NCBI GenBank assembly: GCA_044234625.1
Contig: JBIIIP010000034.1
Location: 1 to 28,445 of the forward strand
DNA: 28,445 nt
Reading direction: 5' to 3'
Origin: CACORA01 sp044234625
GTDB lineage: Bacteria > Planctomycetota > Planctomycetia > Pirellulales > UBA1268
The position numbers and the translations under genes are program-made. The notes below the pieces were generated by a model. It made no database searches. It saw nothing but the letters and a program-made list of their open reading frames with translations, and was not told the DNA's origin. This document shows, piece by piece, positions 17,501 through 24,667 of the stretch (position 1 is the first letter of the stretch; each line of letters begins with the position of its first letter).

Positions 17501-18479
17501 CAGTGAGCGTGGCGCCGGAGGCGATATCGACCGTGCCGCCGGAACCCGCGAGCGACGCCACGGTGTCGCTGCCGCCGATCGAGAGCCTGCCGCTGTTGAC
17601 CGTGAGCGTGGCTGCGTCAGCGAAAGTGTTGGCCGAGGTCGTGGCGACCGTGCCGCCGCCGACGACGATCGCCGACGAGGCGAGCGTGACGCCGTTGGCC
17701 GCCGTGAAGGCACCCGAGTTCACGGTCGTGGTGCCGCCCCACACCTGGCTGGCGTTCACCTGCACGTTCGAGTTGCGACCGCCCGAAACGGTGAAATCGA
17801 CAGCGGACTGCGGGTCGGCGTTGGTGCCGAGGGCGGTGTTGAGCGTGAGAGTCGTGGTGGTGCTCGAGACACTTCCCCAGACCACGTAATCTTTTTCGAA
17901 ATCGTTCCACAGCGTGCCGCTGAAGATCAGGCTGCCGTTGACGGGGTTGAGCTGGATGTCGGAGGCACCGTCCTGACCGCCTGACAATTCCATCGCCACG
18001 GTCTGCGTGAACGAGCTGTTGTTCTCGATTCGCGTCTTGAAGCCGATACCGCCACCGTTGCTCGCCGTAAGCGTGCGGGACACGTTAAACGTCGTATCCC
18101 AGAAGATGTCGTTGGCCGACTGCCAGGACCCGTAGTTGTAGTTCAGCCCGGTCACGTTCGAGTTCAGGTTTTGGCTGAACTTCAGGCTGTTGGTGTACCC
18201 CCACGTGGGAGACAAGTTGTTCTGCCAGTTGCCGGAGTACGTGAAGTTACTGGTGTTTTCCGTGTCGCCCCCGACCCACACCATGTCGGCCGCCGATGCG
18301 GTTGACGCTCCCATCGCGAGCAGGGCCGAGACGAACAGGGCAACGGCGACGAATCGAAGCAGCGCGGGCGGAGCGAACGAGTGATTCTTCCGGATCGCTC
18401 CCACGCACCGCTCTGCCGAAAGCCTGCCCGCGCGCAGGCTTTCCTTCTTTCGCAAGACGTGGAATGCGATCCGGCTCAT
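14553..18479 (-). CDS. Giant autotransporter-repeat surface protein with PEP-CTERM sorting signal
   Basis: A 1308-aa secreted protein. After a long basic N-terminal stretch comes a hydrophobic signal (about residues 40-58, LLRFVAVALFVSALLAMG, cut near STASA). The body is Gly/Ser/Thr/Asn-rich and holds about eight autotransporter-associated beta-strand repeats (PF12951 type) of the form TKxGxGTLTLSGxNxYxGxTTVxxGxL, for example KSGSGTLTLSGNNSYSGG, KVGSGTFTLSAASSYTG and KLGGGNLILSGSSTYSG, which predict a long beta-helix. There is no C-terminal beta-barrel. Instead it ends VPEPSTWAMALAGLACGVG plus SRRRRTRP, a PEP-CTERM signal recognised by an exosortase, so it should be sorted to and released at the cell surface. 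The ATG at 18479 is the first ATG of the frame; a GTG further in (VGAIRKN) would give a more usual signal peptide. Confidence 0.88.
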   Translation of the reverse strand: MSRIAFHVLRKKESLRAGRLSAERCVGAIRKNHSFAPPALLRFVAVALFVSALLAMGASTASAADMVWVGGDTENTSNFTYSGNWQNNLSPTWGYTNSLKFSQNLNSNVTGLNYNYGSWQSANDIFWDTTFNVSRTLTASNGGGIGFKTRIENNSSFTQTVAMELSGGQDGASDIQLNPVNGSLIFSGTLWNDFEKDYVVWGSVSSTTTTLTLNTALGTNADPQSAVDFTVSGGRNSNVQVNASQVWGGTTTVNSGAFTAANGVTLASSAIVVGGGTVATTSANTFADAATLTVNSGRLSIGGSDTVASLAGSGGTVDIASGATLTAGNAGSTSYAGSITGSGGFTKVGSGTFTLSAASSYTGTTTVSAGRLSLASANLLSDSSAVTGAAGAVFALGGNETIGSLAGSLDVVLGSSRLTVGGNGQSTTYSGGISGSGGLTKSGSGTLTLSGNNSYSGGTTVSGGRLVGTTASLQGAITNNAAVEFAQATSGTYAGIMSGSGSLTMAGTGTTTLTGINTYTGLTTVDAGTLILRAGAFGTGILPGHAVVNNGGTLQIFAQAQSGIAPTTNTTIVTVNGGGTLAFTGAGSNQDDMAYLGTVNLSNSGGSGAVVNSPDGSGIRFGNNGRNGTVNSDGTTTNTFGANIVLVNNGGGTTMTFNTGTSNALVVSGGIADYTGLTGAPVVFSGPGTTTLTGTNTYAGTTTITNSTLVVSGLLGGGNYGAGITDNGSLVFSNPGNQTLSGVVSGSGTLTKAGPGTVTLSQANSFTGGALVSQGALVGNASASFGSGAIVLGDGNTGTNSIVLMANTTDNTTIANAITVANLGTGLVSIGGTNTGATSANAWTGTLTLNRNVQVFNDTPHAGGRTSFIGQITGSGGITVTQGRGRVTLQNTTNNFTGPVVVDSGATLQLDVATGVNEVIPNSAAVTVNGSLNFASGGGTETIGSLSGSGTVSSVVAGNYSLVVGGSTNTTFSGAINNGSGVIGLTKSGAGTLTLAGSNGFTGGAALNAGTLAVGSASALGSSGTISFGGGTLQYSASNTTDYSGRFSNAAGQQYSIDTNGQNVTLGSNLTSSGGSFTKLGGGNLILSGSSTYSGATTVSAGRLSVNGSLGNTAVTVQSGAEVGGSGAIGGVVNVLAGGTLSPGNSIQSLAVGATTFSGSSTFEYEYDSTNPASLAAAADLLVVNGNLTINAGAILTLTDLAGSPSPFVNYTTTFALISYSGAWNNGLFTYNGSELADGDSFLVGSQKWQIDYNRMLFTGLANFTGDYLTGGSFVAITAVPEPSTWAMALAGLACGVGIVSRRRRTRP

Positions 18480-18716
18480 GAGCAACTCAACTCGATCGCT
18501 GCTGCGGCGAAGTTACCAGCAACAATAGGACAGCCTCTGGGCGACGGCGCACGGCACCATCCCCCATTTTTTTCATCCCCAATAGAAATAACGAGCCCCG
18601 TGGCGATGAGCAAGGATTCGGCGGGGAAACTTGATGAAACAGTATCGAACAGGGCCGAATCGGCCCCAGGAGAAGCTCCATCCGCTCGGGGAGTTAGAGC
18701 AGGTTTTTATGCGGGT
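18480..18716. other. Upstream region of the PEP-CTERM gene
   Basis: Gene-free stretch before the giant surface-protein gene. It contains an unusually AT-rich patch near 18565-18595 (a run of seven T and AATAGAAATAACGA) that probably belongs to the promoter region, and a short hairpin GGGCCG-AAT-CGGCCC at 18652-18666. It ends in the IS3 remnant. Confidence 0.4.
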
Positions 18717-18878
18717 TCAGGAACAGGGCTGGCCAAGGGAACCAGCGTGTGCGACTGGAGCCGAGGCCTTGGCCGAGGCAGAAGCCGCACACGCGGCGGC
18801 GAACCCGGCCGGGGTTCGGTAAACCAACGAGCTGTGAGGCCGCTGGGTGTTGTATTCGTCTCTCCAAGAAGCGGTGAG
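18717..18878 (-). mobile_element. IS3-family transposase (OrfB) C-terminal remnant
   Basis: The minus strand from about 18878 to the TGA at 18717-18719 reads LTASWRDEYNTQRPHSSLVY and then RTPAGFAAACAAS, the classic C-terminal tail of IS3-group transposases (W-x-x-x-YN-x-x-RPHSSLGYxTPAEF). Only about 53 residues remain: the DDE catalytic core and OrfA are absent and no terminal inverted repeats were recognised. The tail after FAAA is Ala/Ser-rich. This shows that insertion-sequence activity has touched this accessory block, but the element cannot move by itself. Confidence 0.8.
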
Positions 18879-18953
18879 CGTCCGGGAAAGAGGATTCTCT
18901 CACAAGATCCGGGTCAGGATTTTGGGAGGGGGTCAGGTCGGGCTGCGGCCGGT

Positions 18954-20237
18954 TCAGTACCCGTGCGCCTGCCCGGCGGAAGGGGGTGTGGCGAGCGGCT
19001 GCCAAAACGGCCACATCGCCGCGCGGCCCGGCTGCTCATGCGTGAGCTGAAACTCCCGGCCGCGGTCGAGGTCGAACAGATACAGGTTCCTCGCCCCATC
19101 CCGCTTCGCGCCGAACGCCACCCACCTCCCGTCCGACGACGGCGTCGGGTGGTAGTGCCACGAGCCGGGTGCGGTCTTCGTGACTCGGGTGACCTTGCCC
19201 GTGAGCGCCACGCGAAACAACTCGATGGCGTCGTCGACCTGCGCGGTAAAGAACACCTCCCGGCCGTCGGCCGACCAGGCGGGTGTGTCGCTGCTGCCGC
19301 CATGAAAATCGAAGACGTCGAGAAATTCGACGGCACCCCGGTAGCCGCCCCGATCGGCCAATTTCCGCAGGCCGCTGCCGTCGCGCCGCACGACGTGGGG
19401 ATGACAGTCTTCGTGCTGCCCGCTCACGAACAGGAGCCACTCGCCGTCGGGAGACCAGCGGGGCATGAAATTGAACGGGTGGCCGGTCTCGATGCGGCGC
19501 TTCTTGGAGCCATCGGCGTCGGCGACGTAGATCTGGTAATTCTCGTGGTAGCTGATCTGCCGGCCGTCCGGTGACGTGCTGTAGCCGTAGGCGAAACCCG
19601 CATCCCCGCCGGAAAGATCCTGCTTGGAGCGGCCGTCGACATCCATGGCGAACGGCCGGGAAACCCCGTCGATGAGCGCGGTGAAACCGAGACGTCGACC
19701 GCCGGGCATGAAAAACAGGCCGCTGTTCTAGTGGCTCACGCGGCCGACCGCGGTCAAGTTCACGGGCGTTGCGCCCGCGTCGAGACCCACGAGGCAGCAG
19801 TCGACCAACCAGCCGCCCGGCACCATGCGAAAATCCTTGTGCTCCTCCTCCCATTTCGCATTCGCGGGATCCTGCCACCCGCGGCCCACGATCGCCTGCC
19901 GGCCGTCCGGCGACCATCCGCCAAACTGCGTCCAGACATCCGGCCCGTCGACGAGTTCCGCCCCAATGGTGTGGCGGCCCGAGCCGTCGGCCGCGATCAC
20001 CGTCGCCCGCATCGTCTGGACGTTCGCGTGGCGGCCGCCGGGCAGGTTCGTCTGGAGCGTCGTAAAGCCGATGAGCCGCGGCGGCGCCTCAGTGTCGGGG
20101 CTCGGCGCACCATCGCCGGCCACCCCGGATCGCGGGCCGGCGATCGCGACGAGCAGCACCCAGGCGCCGATCCATGACGCACCGCCGCGCGGTCGGGAGT
20201 TCGACAGTGGCGGTTGCGGGGGTTGTCGTGACGGCAT
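18954..20237 (-). pseudogene. Exported TolB-like (WD40/PD40 propeller) protein gene with one in-frame TAG
   Basis: One frame from ATG 20237 to TGA 18954 encodes about 427 residues, broken only by TAG at 19728-19730. The start has a signal segment (WIGAWVLLVAIAGPRSGVAG). Propeller blades of TolB/PD40 type are GWSPDGRQAIV, TSPDGRQISYHENYQIYVAD, RWSPDGEWLLFVSG, AWSADGREVFF and PSSDGRWVAFGAKRDG. The stop sits in VSH*NSGLFFMPGGRRLGF, where relatives in planctomycetes, as I recall them, have an aromatic residue before NSGLF, so Tyr to stop is the likely change. No frame change occurs. A candidate -10 (GCTACAAACT) lies at 20331-20340. Its function is unknown; such proteins are often periplasmic scaffolds or binding proteins. 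Separate pieces would be 169 aa and 257 aa. Confidence 0.78.
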
Positions 20238-20330
20238 GAGCAGTCTGACTACGGGGCCACAGCCGGGAATGCCCGCATCATCGCACAGCGACCGGCCTCG
20301 GTGAAGTCGGCCAGGACCCGCATCGAGAAG

Positions 20331-20340
20331 AGTTTGTAGC
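20331..20340 (-). promoter_or_regulatory. Candidate -10 element before the TolB-like gene
   Basis: GCTACAAACT on the minus strand, about 95 nt upstream of the ATG at 20237, belongs to the same GCTAY-type motif seen before argC and gmk. It lies just downstream of the large palindrome that would stop transcription from tpiA. No -35 box was recognised. Confidence 0.25.
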
Positions 20341-20350
20341 TTCGCCTCGC

Positions 20351-20391
20351 GGAAAAAGGAAAAAGGTGGCAGCCACCTTTTTCCTTTTTCC
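20351..20391 (-). terminator. Perfect 20-bp palindrome downstream of tpiA, probable two-way terminator
   Basis: Left arm 20351-20370 and right arm 20372-20391 are exactly complementary with a single base between them (core GGTGGC-A-GCCACC, outer arms built of two GGAAAAA blocks and their complement). On either strand the RNA would form a stem followed by or ending in U-rich sequence. It stands 70 nt past the tpiA stop and upstream of the TolB-like gene, so it should isolate the two. The extreme symmetry also suggests a repeated palindromic element. Confidence 0.7.
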
Positions 20392-20460
20392 TGCCATCCC
20401 TTGGGGCAGGTCTCCCGCCCGTGGCCTTTCGAACGACTGCGTTGGCCGACCTGTCTCTTT

Positions 20461-21228
20461 TCAGCGATCGAAAGCCCGGGCGATGCCCAGGAAATCGTCG
20501 GCCTTGAGGCTGGCGCCGCCCACGAGGGCGCCGTCGATGTCGGGCTGGGCGGCGAGGTCGGCGGCATTGTCGGGCTTCACGCTTCCGCCGTATTGGATCC
20601 GCACCTTCGCCGCCACGGCCGGCGACGCCAGTGCGGTCAGCAGGCGGCGGATGAGGGCATGCACCTCCTGGGCCTGCTGCGGCGTGGCCACCTTGCCGGT
20701 GCCGATCGCCCACACCGGCTCGTAGGCGACCACGACCTTCTCGAGGTCGGCCGGCGCGAGGCCCGCCAGGGAGCCATTCACCTGAGTGGTGACGACCGTC
20801 TCGGTGCGGTTGCCCTCGCGCTCCTCGAGCGTCTCGCCGACGCACACGATCGGCGTCAGGCCCGCCGCCAGCGCCGCCTTCGTCTTGGCATTCACGCCGG
20901 CGTCGGTTTCGCCAAACAGCGTCCGCCGCTCGGAGTGGCCGAGGATCACGGAGTGGCAGCCCATGTCCACGAGCATCGGCGGAGCGAGTTCGCCCGTGAA
21001 CGCTCCGCTGGACTTGTCATGCATGTTCTGCGCGCCAAGGGCGACGTCCGACTTCGCCGCGGCGAGCGCCGTGCCGACCGTGTCTACATAGAGGGCAGGG
21101 GGGCAGAGCACGAGTTCGACGCCGGCCGCCTCACTGCGGCGGCCCGCGATTGCCGCCGTGAGTTCGCGGGCCTGGGCCCGATCGAGGTTCATTTTCCAGT
21201 TTCCGGCGACGATCTTTTTGCGCTGCAT
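20461..21228 (-). CDS. tpiA: Triosephosphate isomerase
   Basis: Interconverts dihydroxyacetone phosphate and glyceraldehyde 3-phosphate in glycolysis. The 255-aa protein has all catalytic landmarks: AGNWKMN with Asn10 and Lys12, the electrophile His98 in ILGHSERR, the catalytic base Glu170 in AYEPVWAIGTGK (loop 6 following), and the phosphate-binding IQYGGSV and GALVGGASL. The ATG at 21228 is preceded by GAGG 7 nt upstream and starts the first strand, whereas the longer frame to 21591 is non-coding. It is divergent from the secreted nuclease. A broken second copy of its 3' part is at 10.2-10.5 kb. In many genomes tpiA is next to secG; here secG is 14 kb downstream. Confidence 0.96.
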   Translation of the reverse strand: MQRKKIVAGNWKMNLDRAQARELTAAIAGRRSEAAGVELVLCPPALYVDTVGTALAAAKSDVALGAQNMHDKSSGAFTGELAPPMLVDMGCHSVILGHSERRTLFGETDAGVNAKTKAALAAGLTPIVCVGETLEEREGNRTETVVTTQVNGSLAGLAPADLEKVVVAYEPVWAIGTGKVATPQQAQEVHALIRRLLTALASPAVAAKVRIQYGGSVKPDNAADLAAQPDIDGALVGGASLKADDFLGIARAFDR

Positions 21229-21369
21229 GGCAAATCCTCGGGGTGGTTTCCACGGGGCGGTCGCCCGGTAGCGTAGCGAAGGCCGGGGAAAAAACGACCG
21301 CCCGCCGTGCTCCCGCCGGGCGGCGCGCGGGGGCGTGGGTCCCGACGCTGGCGAACTCCCCTGCCACCG

Positions 21370-21378
21370 GGCTATCCT
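21370..21378 (+). promoter_or_regulatory. Candidate -10 element before the secreted nuclease gene
   Basis: GGCTATCCT, 43 nt upstream of ATG 21422, is identical to the nonamer before the GT29-like gene. It lies in the region divergent from tpiA. No -35 box was recognised. Confidence 0.3.
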
Positions 21379-21421
21379 GACACCTCGACGAGGGGTTCGG
21401 CACATCGACCGGGGGCCAGCG

Positions 21422-22312
21422 ATGCGGTTTTCGTCGTGGGTAATCCGCTGCACGGTGGCCGCCGCATGCCTCGGCGGCGGCGGCGCCACCGCCGCCGATC
21501 TCGTGGCCATCGAGGGCTGCACGCTCGAAGTCGCCGCATGGGCCGACGGCGACAGCTTTCCCGTGCGCACGCCCGACGGCGCCGTGTACACGGTGAGACT
21601 CTACGGCGCCGACTGCCTCGAGCAGCACGTCAGCGGCGAAACATCCGCCCGCCGGCTCCGCAGCCAACGCCGGTATTTCGGGATCACCTCCGCACGGCCC
21701 GACGCGGCCGCGTCGATCGCCCTGGCGAAGGATCTCGCCCACCGGTCCACGGAGGAAACCCGCCGACTGCTCGCCCGGCCGTTCACGATCCACACGAGCT
21801 TCGCCGACGCCCGTGGCGACGGCCGGCACAAGCGGATCTATGCGTTCGTGTTCGACGCCGAAGGCCGGGACCTCGCGGCGCATCTCGTGGCCGCAGGACT
21901 GGCCCGGGCGTATGGCGTGGGCCGCACGACGCTCCGCGGCGATTCTGCCGAGGAATACCGGGAAACGCTCGCCGATCTGGAGCTCCAGGCGGCCACACGC
22001 GGGCTCGGCATCTGGGCGCACACCGACTGGGATGCGCTCCCGGCGGAGCGGCGGCTGGAGCGCGACGAGGAGCGGGAGCTCGGAGAGGCGATCGACGGCG
22101 GCTCACCCCCCGCCGGCTTCGTGGTGGAGGTCAACTCGGCCTCGCGCGAGGAACTGATGCGCTTGCCGCAGGTGGGCGAAACGCTCGCCAACCGGATCAT
22201 CGAGCGCCGGCCCTACCGGCGGCTCACCGACCTTCTCGAGGTGGACGGCATCGGCCCCACCACCTACCGGGCCCTGAAGCCGATGCTGCGGATCGAACCA
22301 CCCGCGGAATGA
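21422..22312 (+). CDS. Secreted staphylococcal-nuclease-like protein with ComEA-type helix-hairpin-helix tail
   Basis: A 296-aa exported protein with two parts. After a signal peptide (VIRCTVAAACLGGGGATAA) comes an SNase domain (about 30-200): ADGDSFPVRT gives the calcium-binding Asp, VRLYGADCLEQH gives Arg59, Asp64 and Glu67 at the spacing of the Arg35/Asp40/Glu43 set of staphylococcal nuclease, and RHKRIYAFVF supplies the second catalytic Arg (about 138). The tail (about 235-290), VEVNSASREELMRLPQVG and DLLEVDGIGPTTYRALKP, is a tandem helix-hairpin-helix of ComEA type that binds DNA without sequence preference. Together they suggest an extracellular or periplasmic DNA-degrading or DNA-handling enzyme. 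I chose ATG 21422 because it begins the signal peptide. A fragment of the tail's coding sequence is duplicated at 10471-10502. Confidence 0.85.
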   Translation: MRFSSWVIRCTVAAACLGGGGATAADLVAIEGCTLEVAAWADGDSFPVRTPDGAVYTVRLYGADCLEQHVSGETSARRLRSQRRYFGITSARPDAAASIALAKDLAHRSTEETRRLLARPFTIHTSFADARGDGRHKRIYAFVFDAEGRDLAAHLVAAGLARAYGVGRTTLRGDSAEEYRETLADLELQAATRGLGIWAHTDWDALPAERRLERDEERELGEAIDGGSPPAGFVVEVNSASREELMRLPQVGETLANRIIERRPYRRLTDLLEVDGIGPTTYRALKPMLRIEPPAE

Positions 22313-22417
22313 CGCCTCCGCCACCGCATGCTTTCCCGCGGCCTGCCGCTGGCGAGGGGGAGAGGCCGCGTGATACAACCCTTTTCCAGACTTTTCAGCC
22401 TTTATTCAGACGAAGCC

Positions 22418-24634
22418 ATGCACACCCTGATTCGCGTTCAGACTCTGTTTCTCGCCGCCATCGTGGCGGCCGCCAGCGTCGCCGCCGACGAGCCGACGTC
22501 CGAAGCCGACCCGACTCCCGCCGCCGAGCCGAAGCCGGACGCCGCGCCGAAGCCCGCCGCCAAGAAGAAGGCTTCCAAGAAGAAAACGAAAAAGAAAACA
22601 AAAAAGAAAAACTCGACCACCAAGGCGAAGACCCGCGCTGACTACGATGCAGCGCTGAGCGACTGGATGGCGAAGAAGCTCCAGTCCGAGTTTCGTGCCC
22701 ACGGCAACCAGGACGCCCGCTGGGCTGACGACCTCGTCGAATTTTATCCCGTCTTTGTCGGCGCCCTGATCCCGCAATTCACGCACGAGGCCAAGACCTC
22801 CGTCGCCGTGGAAAAGGCCGAGGCGTTAATGAAAGCCGGCTGCGACGACCCGCTCTTCCTGGCCTGTGACAAGCGGATCGCAATCGGCCTGCAGCGGCTC
22901 CGTGAAGGCGAACTATCGCTGCGGACGCTGCCTGCCGCGATCCGCGAGGCGGGGTATTCGCCGTTCTGCCAGTTTCTGCCCATGCTCTGGCGAAGAAACG
23001 TGATCCAACGACAAGGATTCGCCTTATCCGATCCGACGGATTTCTACCAAGCTGCCCTGGCAACCGCGTCCGACCCCGACTTCGCAGGGGCGAACGCACG
23101 TTTCTACGTATCCTCGGTGAGCCCGCGCGACAAGGAATTTCTCTTCCTCGCCGCGGAGCACTTTGGAAAGCCTGACAGCGGCGTCGACCCGTGGATTACA
23201 GAGGTCATCACCGGCTACGCCGAGATCGCGAAGGCCTGGGACGCCAGAGGCTCAGGCTGGGCCGCCGAAGTCAAGGAGGAGGGATGGAAGGGGTTCGCGG
23301 AGCATATCTCGCTGGCCCGCGAACATCTCACGAAGGCCCATGAGATGCGGCCCAATTTCCCCGAAGCCGCAAACAGCATGATCACCGTGAGCATGGCGGA
23401 GAGCTCGGGGGAGCAGCGGATGTGGTTCGACCGCGCGGTGGCGGCGGAATTCGACTACGCGCCTGCCTATGAAAACCTCTCCCAAGCGCTCCAGCCTCGG
23501 TGGGGAGGCAGCCACGAAGCACTGCTGGCGGCTGCCCGGGAGTGCCTGGCGACGAAACGGTTCGACACCGAGGTGCCGCTGCATTACATGCTGTTTCTCG
23601 GAACGATCGCCGCCGACCTACCCGACCGCCGCGACGTCTTCGCGATCCCCGGCGTGTATGAAGAAATCCTGTCGGTACACCATGCCTATCTCGAGTTGGC
23701 AGAACACTCTCCGCAGATAAAGCCCCTCGCGCTGAAGTCGCGGATCGCCCTGATCCACTGGGCGGCCGGGCGGTATGCCGAGGCCAACAAGGTCCTCGAC
23801 GAGTTATCCGAGAAGCTTGTGCCGCATACGCTCGACTATCACAGGACCACTGTGGACGATGTCGTGGGCGAATGCCGGCTTTTCGGCGGGCCTCATGGCC
23901 CTGCCGTCGAGGCCGCCGAGGCGATGATCGCCGGCAACCATGTCGACGAGGCACTGCAGGCCTACCAGGCTCTCGAACAGCTCCCTGACATCCCGGCCGG
24001 CGGCAAGCGGCTCATCGCCAGCCGAATCAAGACCCTGAAGAATGCCAAAGCGATCGAAAAGCACGACTGGATCGATCTCCAGCCGGAAGCAAACCTGGCG
24101 GGATGGCGCGTGGTGTCGGGCGAGTGGAAGGTTGAGGATGACGGCACGCTGGTGGGCATGGTCAAGGAAAAGGGTCCGCTCAAGCTGTTGTGTGAGACCG
24201 AACTTGGGAAGAACGCAGAGGTGTCGCTTGAAAGCGATCTCGTCAAGCAAACAAAACGCGGCGAGCCGCACGTCTATGGCTGCAATATTCTCCTCGCCCA
24301 TGCCGCCGGTGAATTCGGCAGCGACGCTCTTGCCGTGCGATTCGGCGGCTCGGCTCCCGCCGTGTGGCTGACGCACGGCTTCTTCACAAACGACAACTAC
24401 AAGGTGGCCCCCTTGCAGATCAAGCCAACGAGTACCATGCGGGTGATCCTCTGGGAGAAAAAGGTTTCCGTTTTCTTCAATGACGCCAAGGTGATGGACA
24501 AGGTGGAGGTGCCGGCCGATTGGCTGGGGGGTGACGGGCTGGCCCTGTACAACGTGTCGCCTGGGCCGCCGATGCAGATGCGGATTCGCAAACTGCGTGC
24601 CCGCGCGCTCGAAAAGCCGCCGGAAGATTTCTAG
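22418..24634 (+). CDS. Exported DUF4034-type protein with Lys-rich linker and C-terminal jelly-roll-like domain
   Basis: A 738-aa protein of unknown function. A signal peptide (LIRVQTLFLAAIVAAASVAA) is followed by a Pro/Ala/Lys segment with a strongly basic stretch at about residues 46-72 (KKKASKKKTKKKTKKKNS). The middle (about 75-545) is helical and repeat-like; AYENLSQALQPRWGGSHEA and HEMRPNFPEAANSMI are typical of DUF4034, a TPR-like family. The last 190 residues (WIDLQPEANLAGWRVVSGEW, then VSLESDLV, ALAVRFGG, MRVILWEKKVSVFFNDAKV) look like a concanavalin-like jelly roll related to DUF1080-type domains, which bind or cut sugars. No catalytic residues can be assigned. ATG 22418 begins the signal peptide. 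It ends in TAG, followed at once by a hairpin terminator. Confidence 0.68.
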   Translation: MHTLIRVQTLFLAAIVAAASVAADEPTSEADPTPAAEPKPDAAPKPAAKKKASKKKTKKKTKKKNSTTKAKTRADYDAALSDWMAKKLQSEFRAHGNQDARWADDLVEFYPVFVGALIPQFTHEAKTSVAVEKAEALMKAGCDDPLFLACDKRIAIGLQRLREGELSLRTLPAAIREAGYSPFCQFLPMLWRRNVIQRQGFALSDPTDFYQAALATASDPDFAGANARFYVSSVSPRDKEFLFLAAEHFGKPDSGVDPWITEVITGYAEIAKAWDARGSGWAAEVKEEGWKGFAEHISLAREHLTKAHEMRPNFPEAANSMITVSMAESSGEQRMWFDRAVAAEFDYAPAYENLSQALQPRWGGSHEALLAAARECLATKRFDTEVPLHYMLFLGTIAADLPDRRDVFAIPGVYEEILSVHHAYLELAEHSPQIKPLALKSRIALIHWAAGRYAEANKVLDELSEKLVPHTLDYHRTTVDDVVGECRLFGGPHGPAVEAAEAMIAGNHVDEALQAYQALEQLPDIPAGGKRLIASRIKTLKNAKAIEKHDWIDLQPEANLAGWRVVSGEWKVEDDGTLVGMVKEKGPLKLLCETELGKNAEVSLESDLVKQTKRGEPHVYGCNILLAHAAGEFGSDALAVRFGGSAPAVWLTHGFFTNDNYKVAPLQIKPTSTMRVILWEKKVSVFFNDAKVMDKVEVPADWLGGDGLALYNVSPGPPMQMRIRKLRARALEKPPEDF

Positions 24635-24644
24635 CTGTCCACAG

Positions 24645-24667
24645 AAAAGGCCATCCATGGCCTTTTT
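24645..24667 (+). terminator. Rho-independent terminator of the DUF4034 gene
   Basis: AAAAGGCCAT (24645-24654) and ATGGCCTTTT (24657-24666) pair, and the downstream arm runs into a T tract. It lies 10 nt after the TAG stop at 24634. The T tract merges with the first unit of the tandem repeat. Confidence 0.75.

Noticed and set aside
18652..18666. Terminator at the GGGCCG-AAT-CGGCCC hairpin
   Set aside because: The stem is only 6 bp with no U tract and no gene ends into it except the IS3 scrap's far side.
9005..20237. Genome-wide reassignment of TAG as a sense codon
   Set aside because: argJ, argC, coaC, yicC and the DUF4034 gene all terminate at TAG in the expected place, and one of the three internal stops is TAA.
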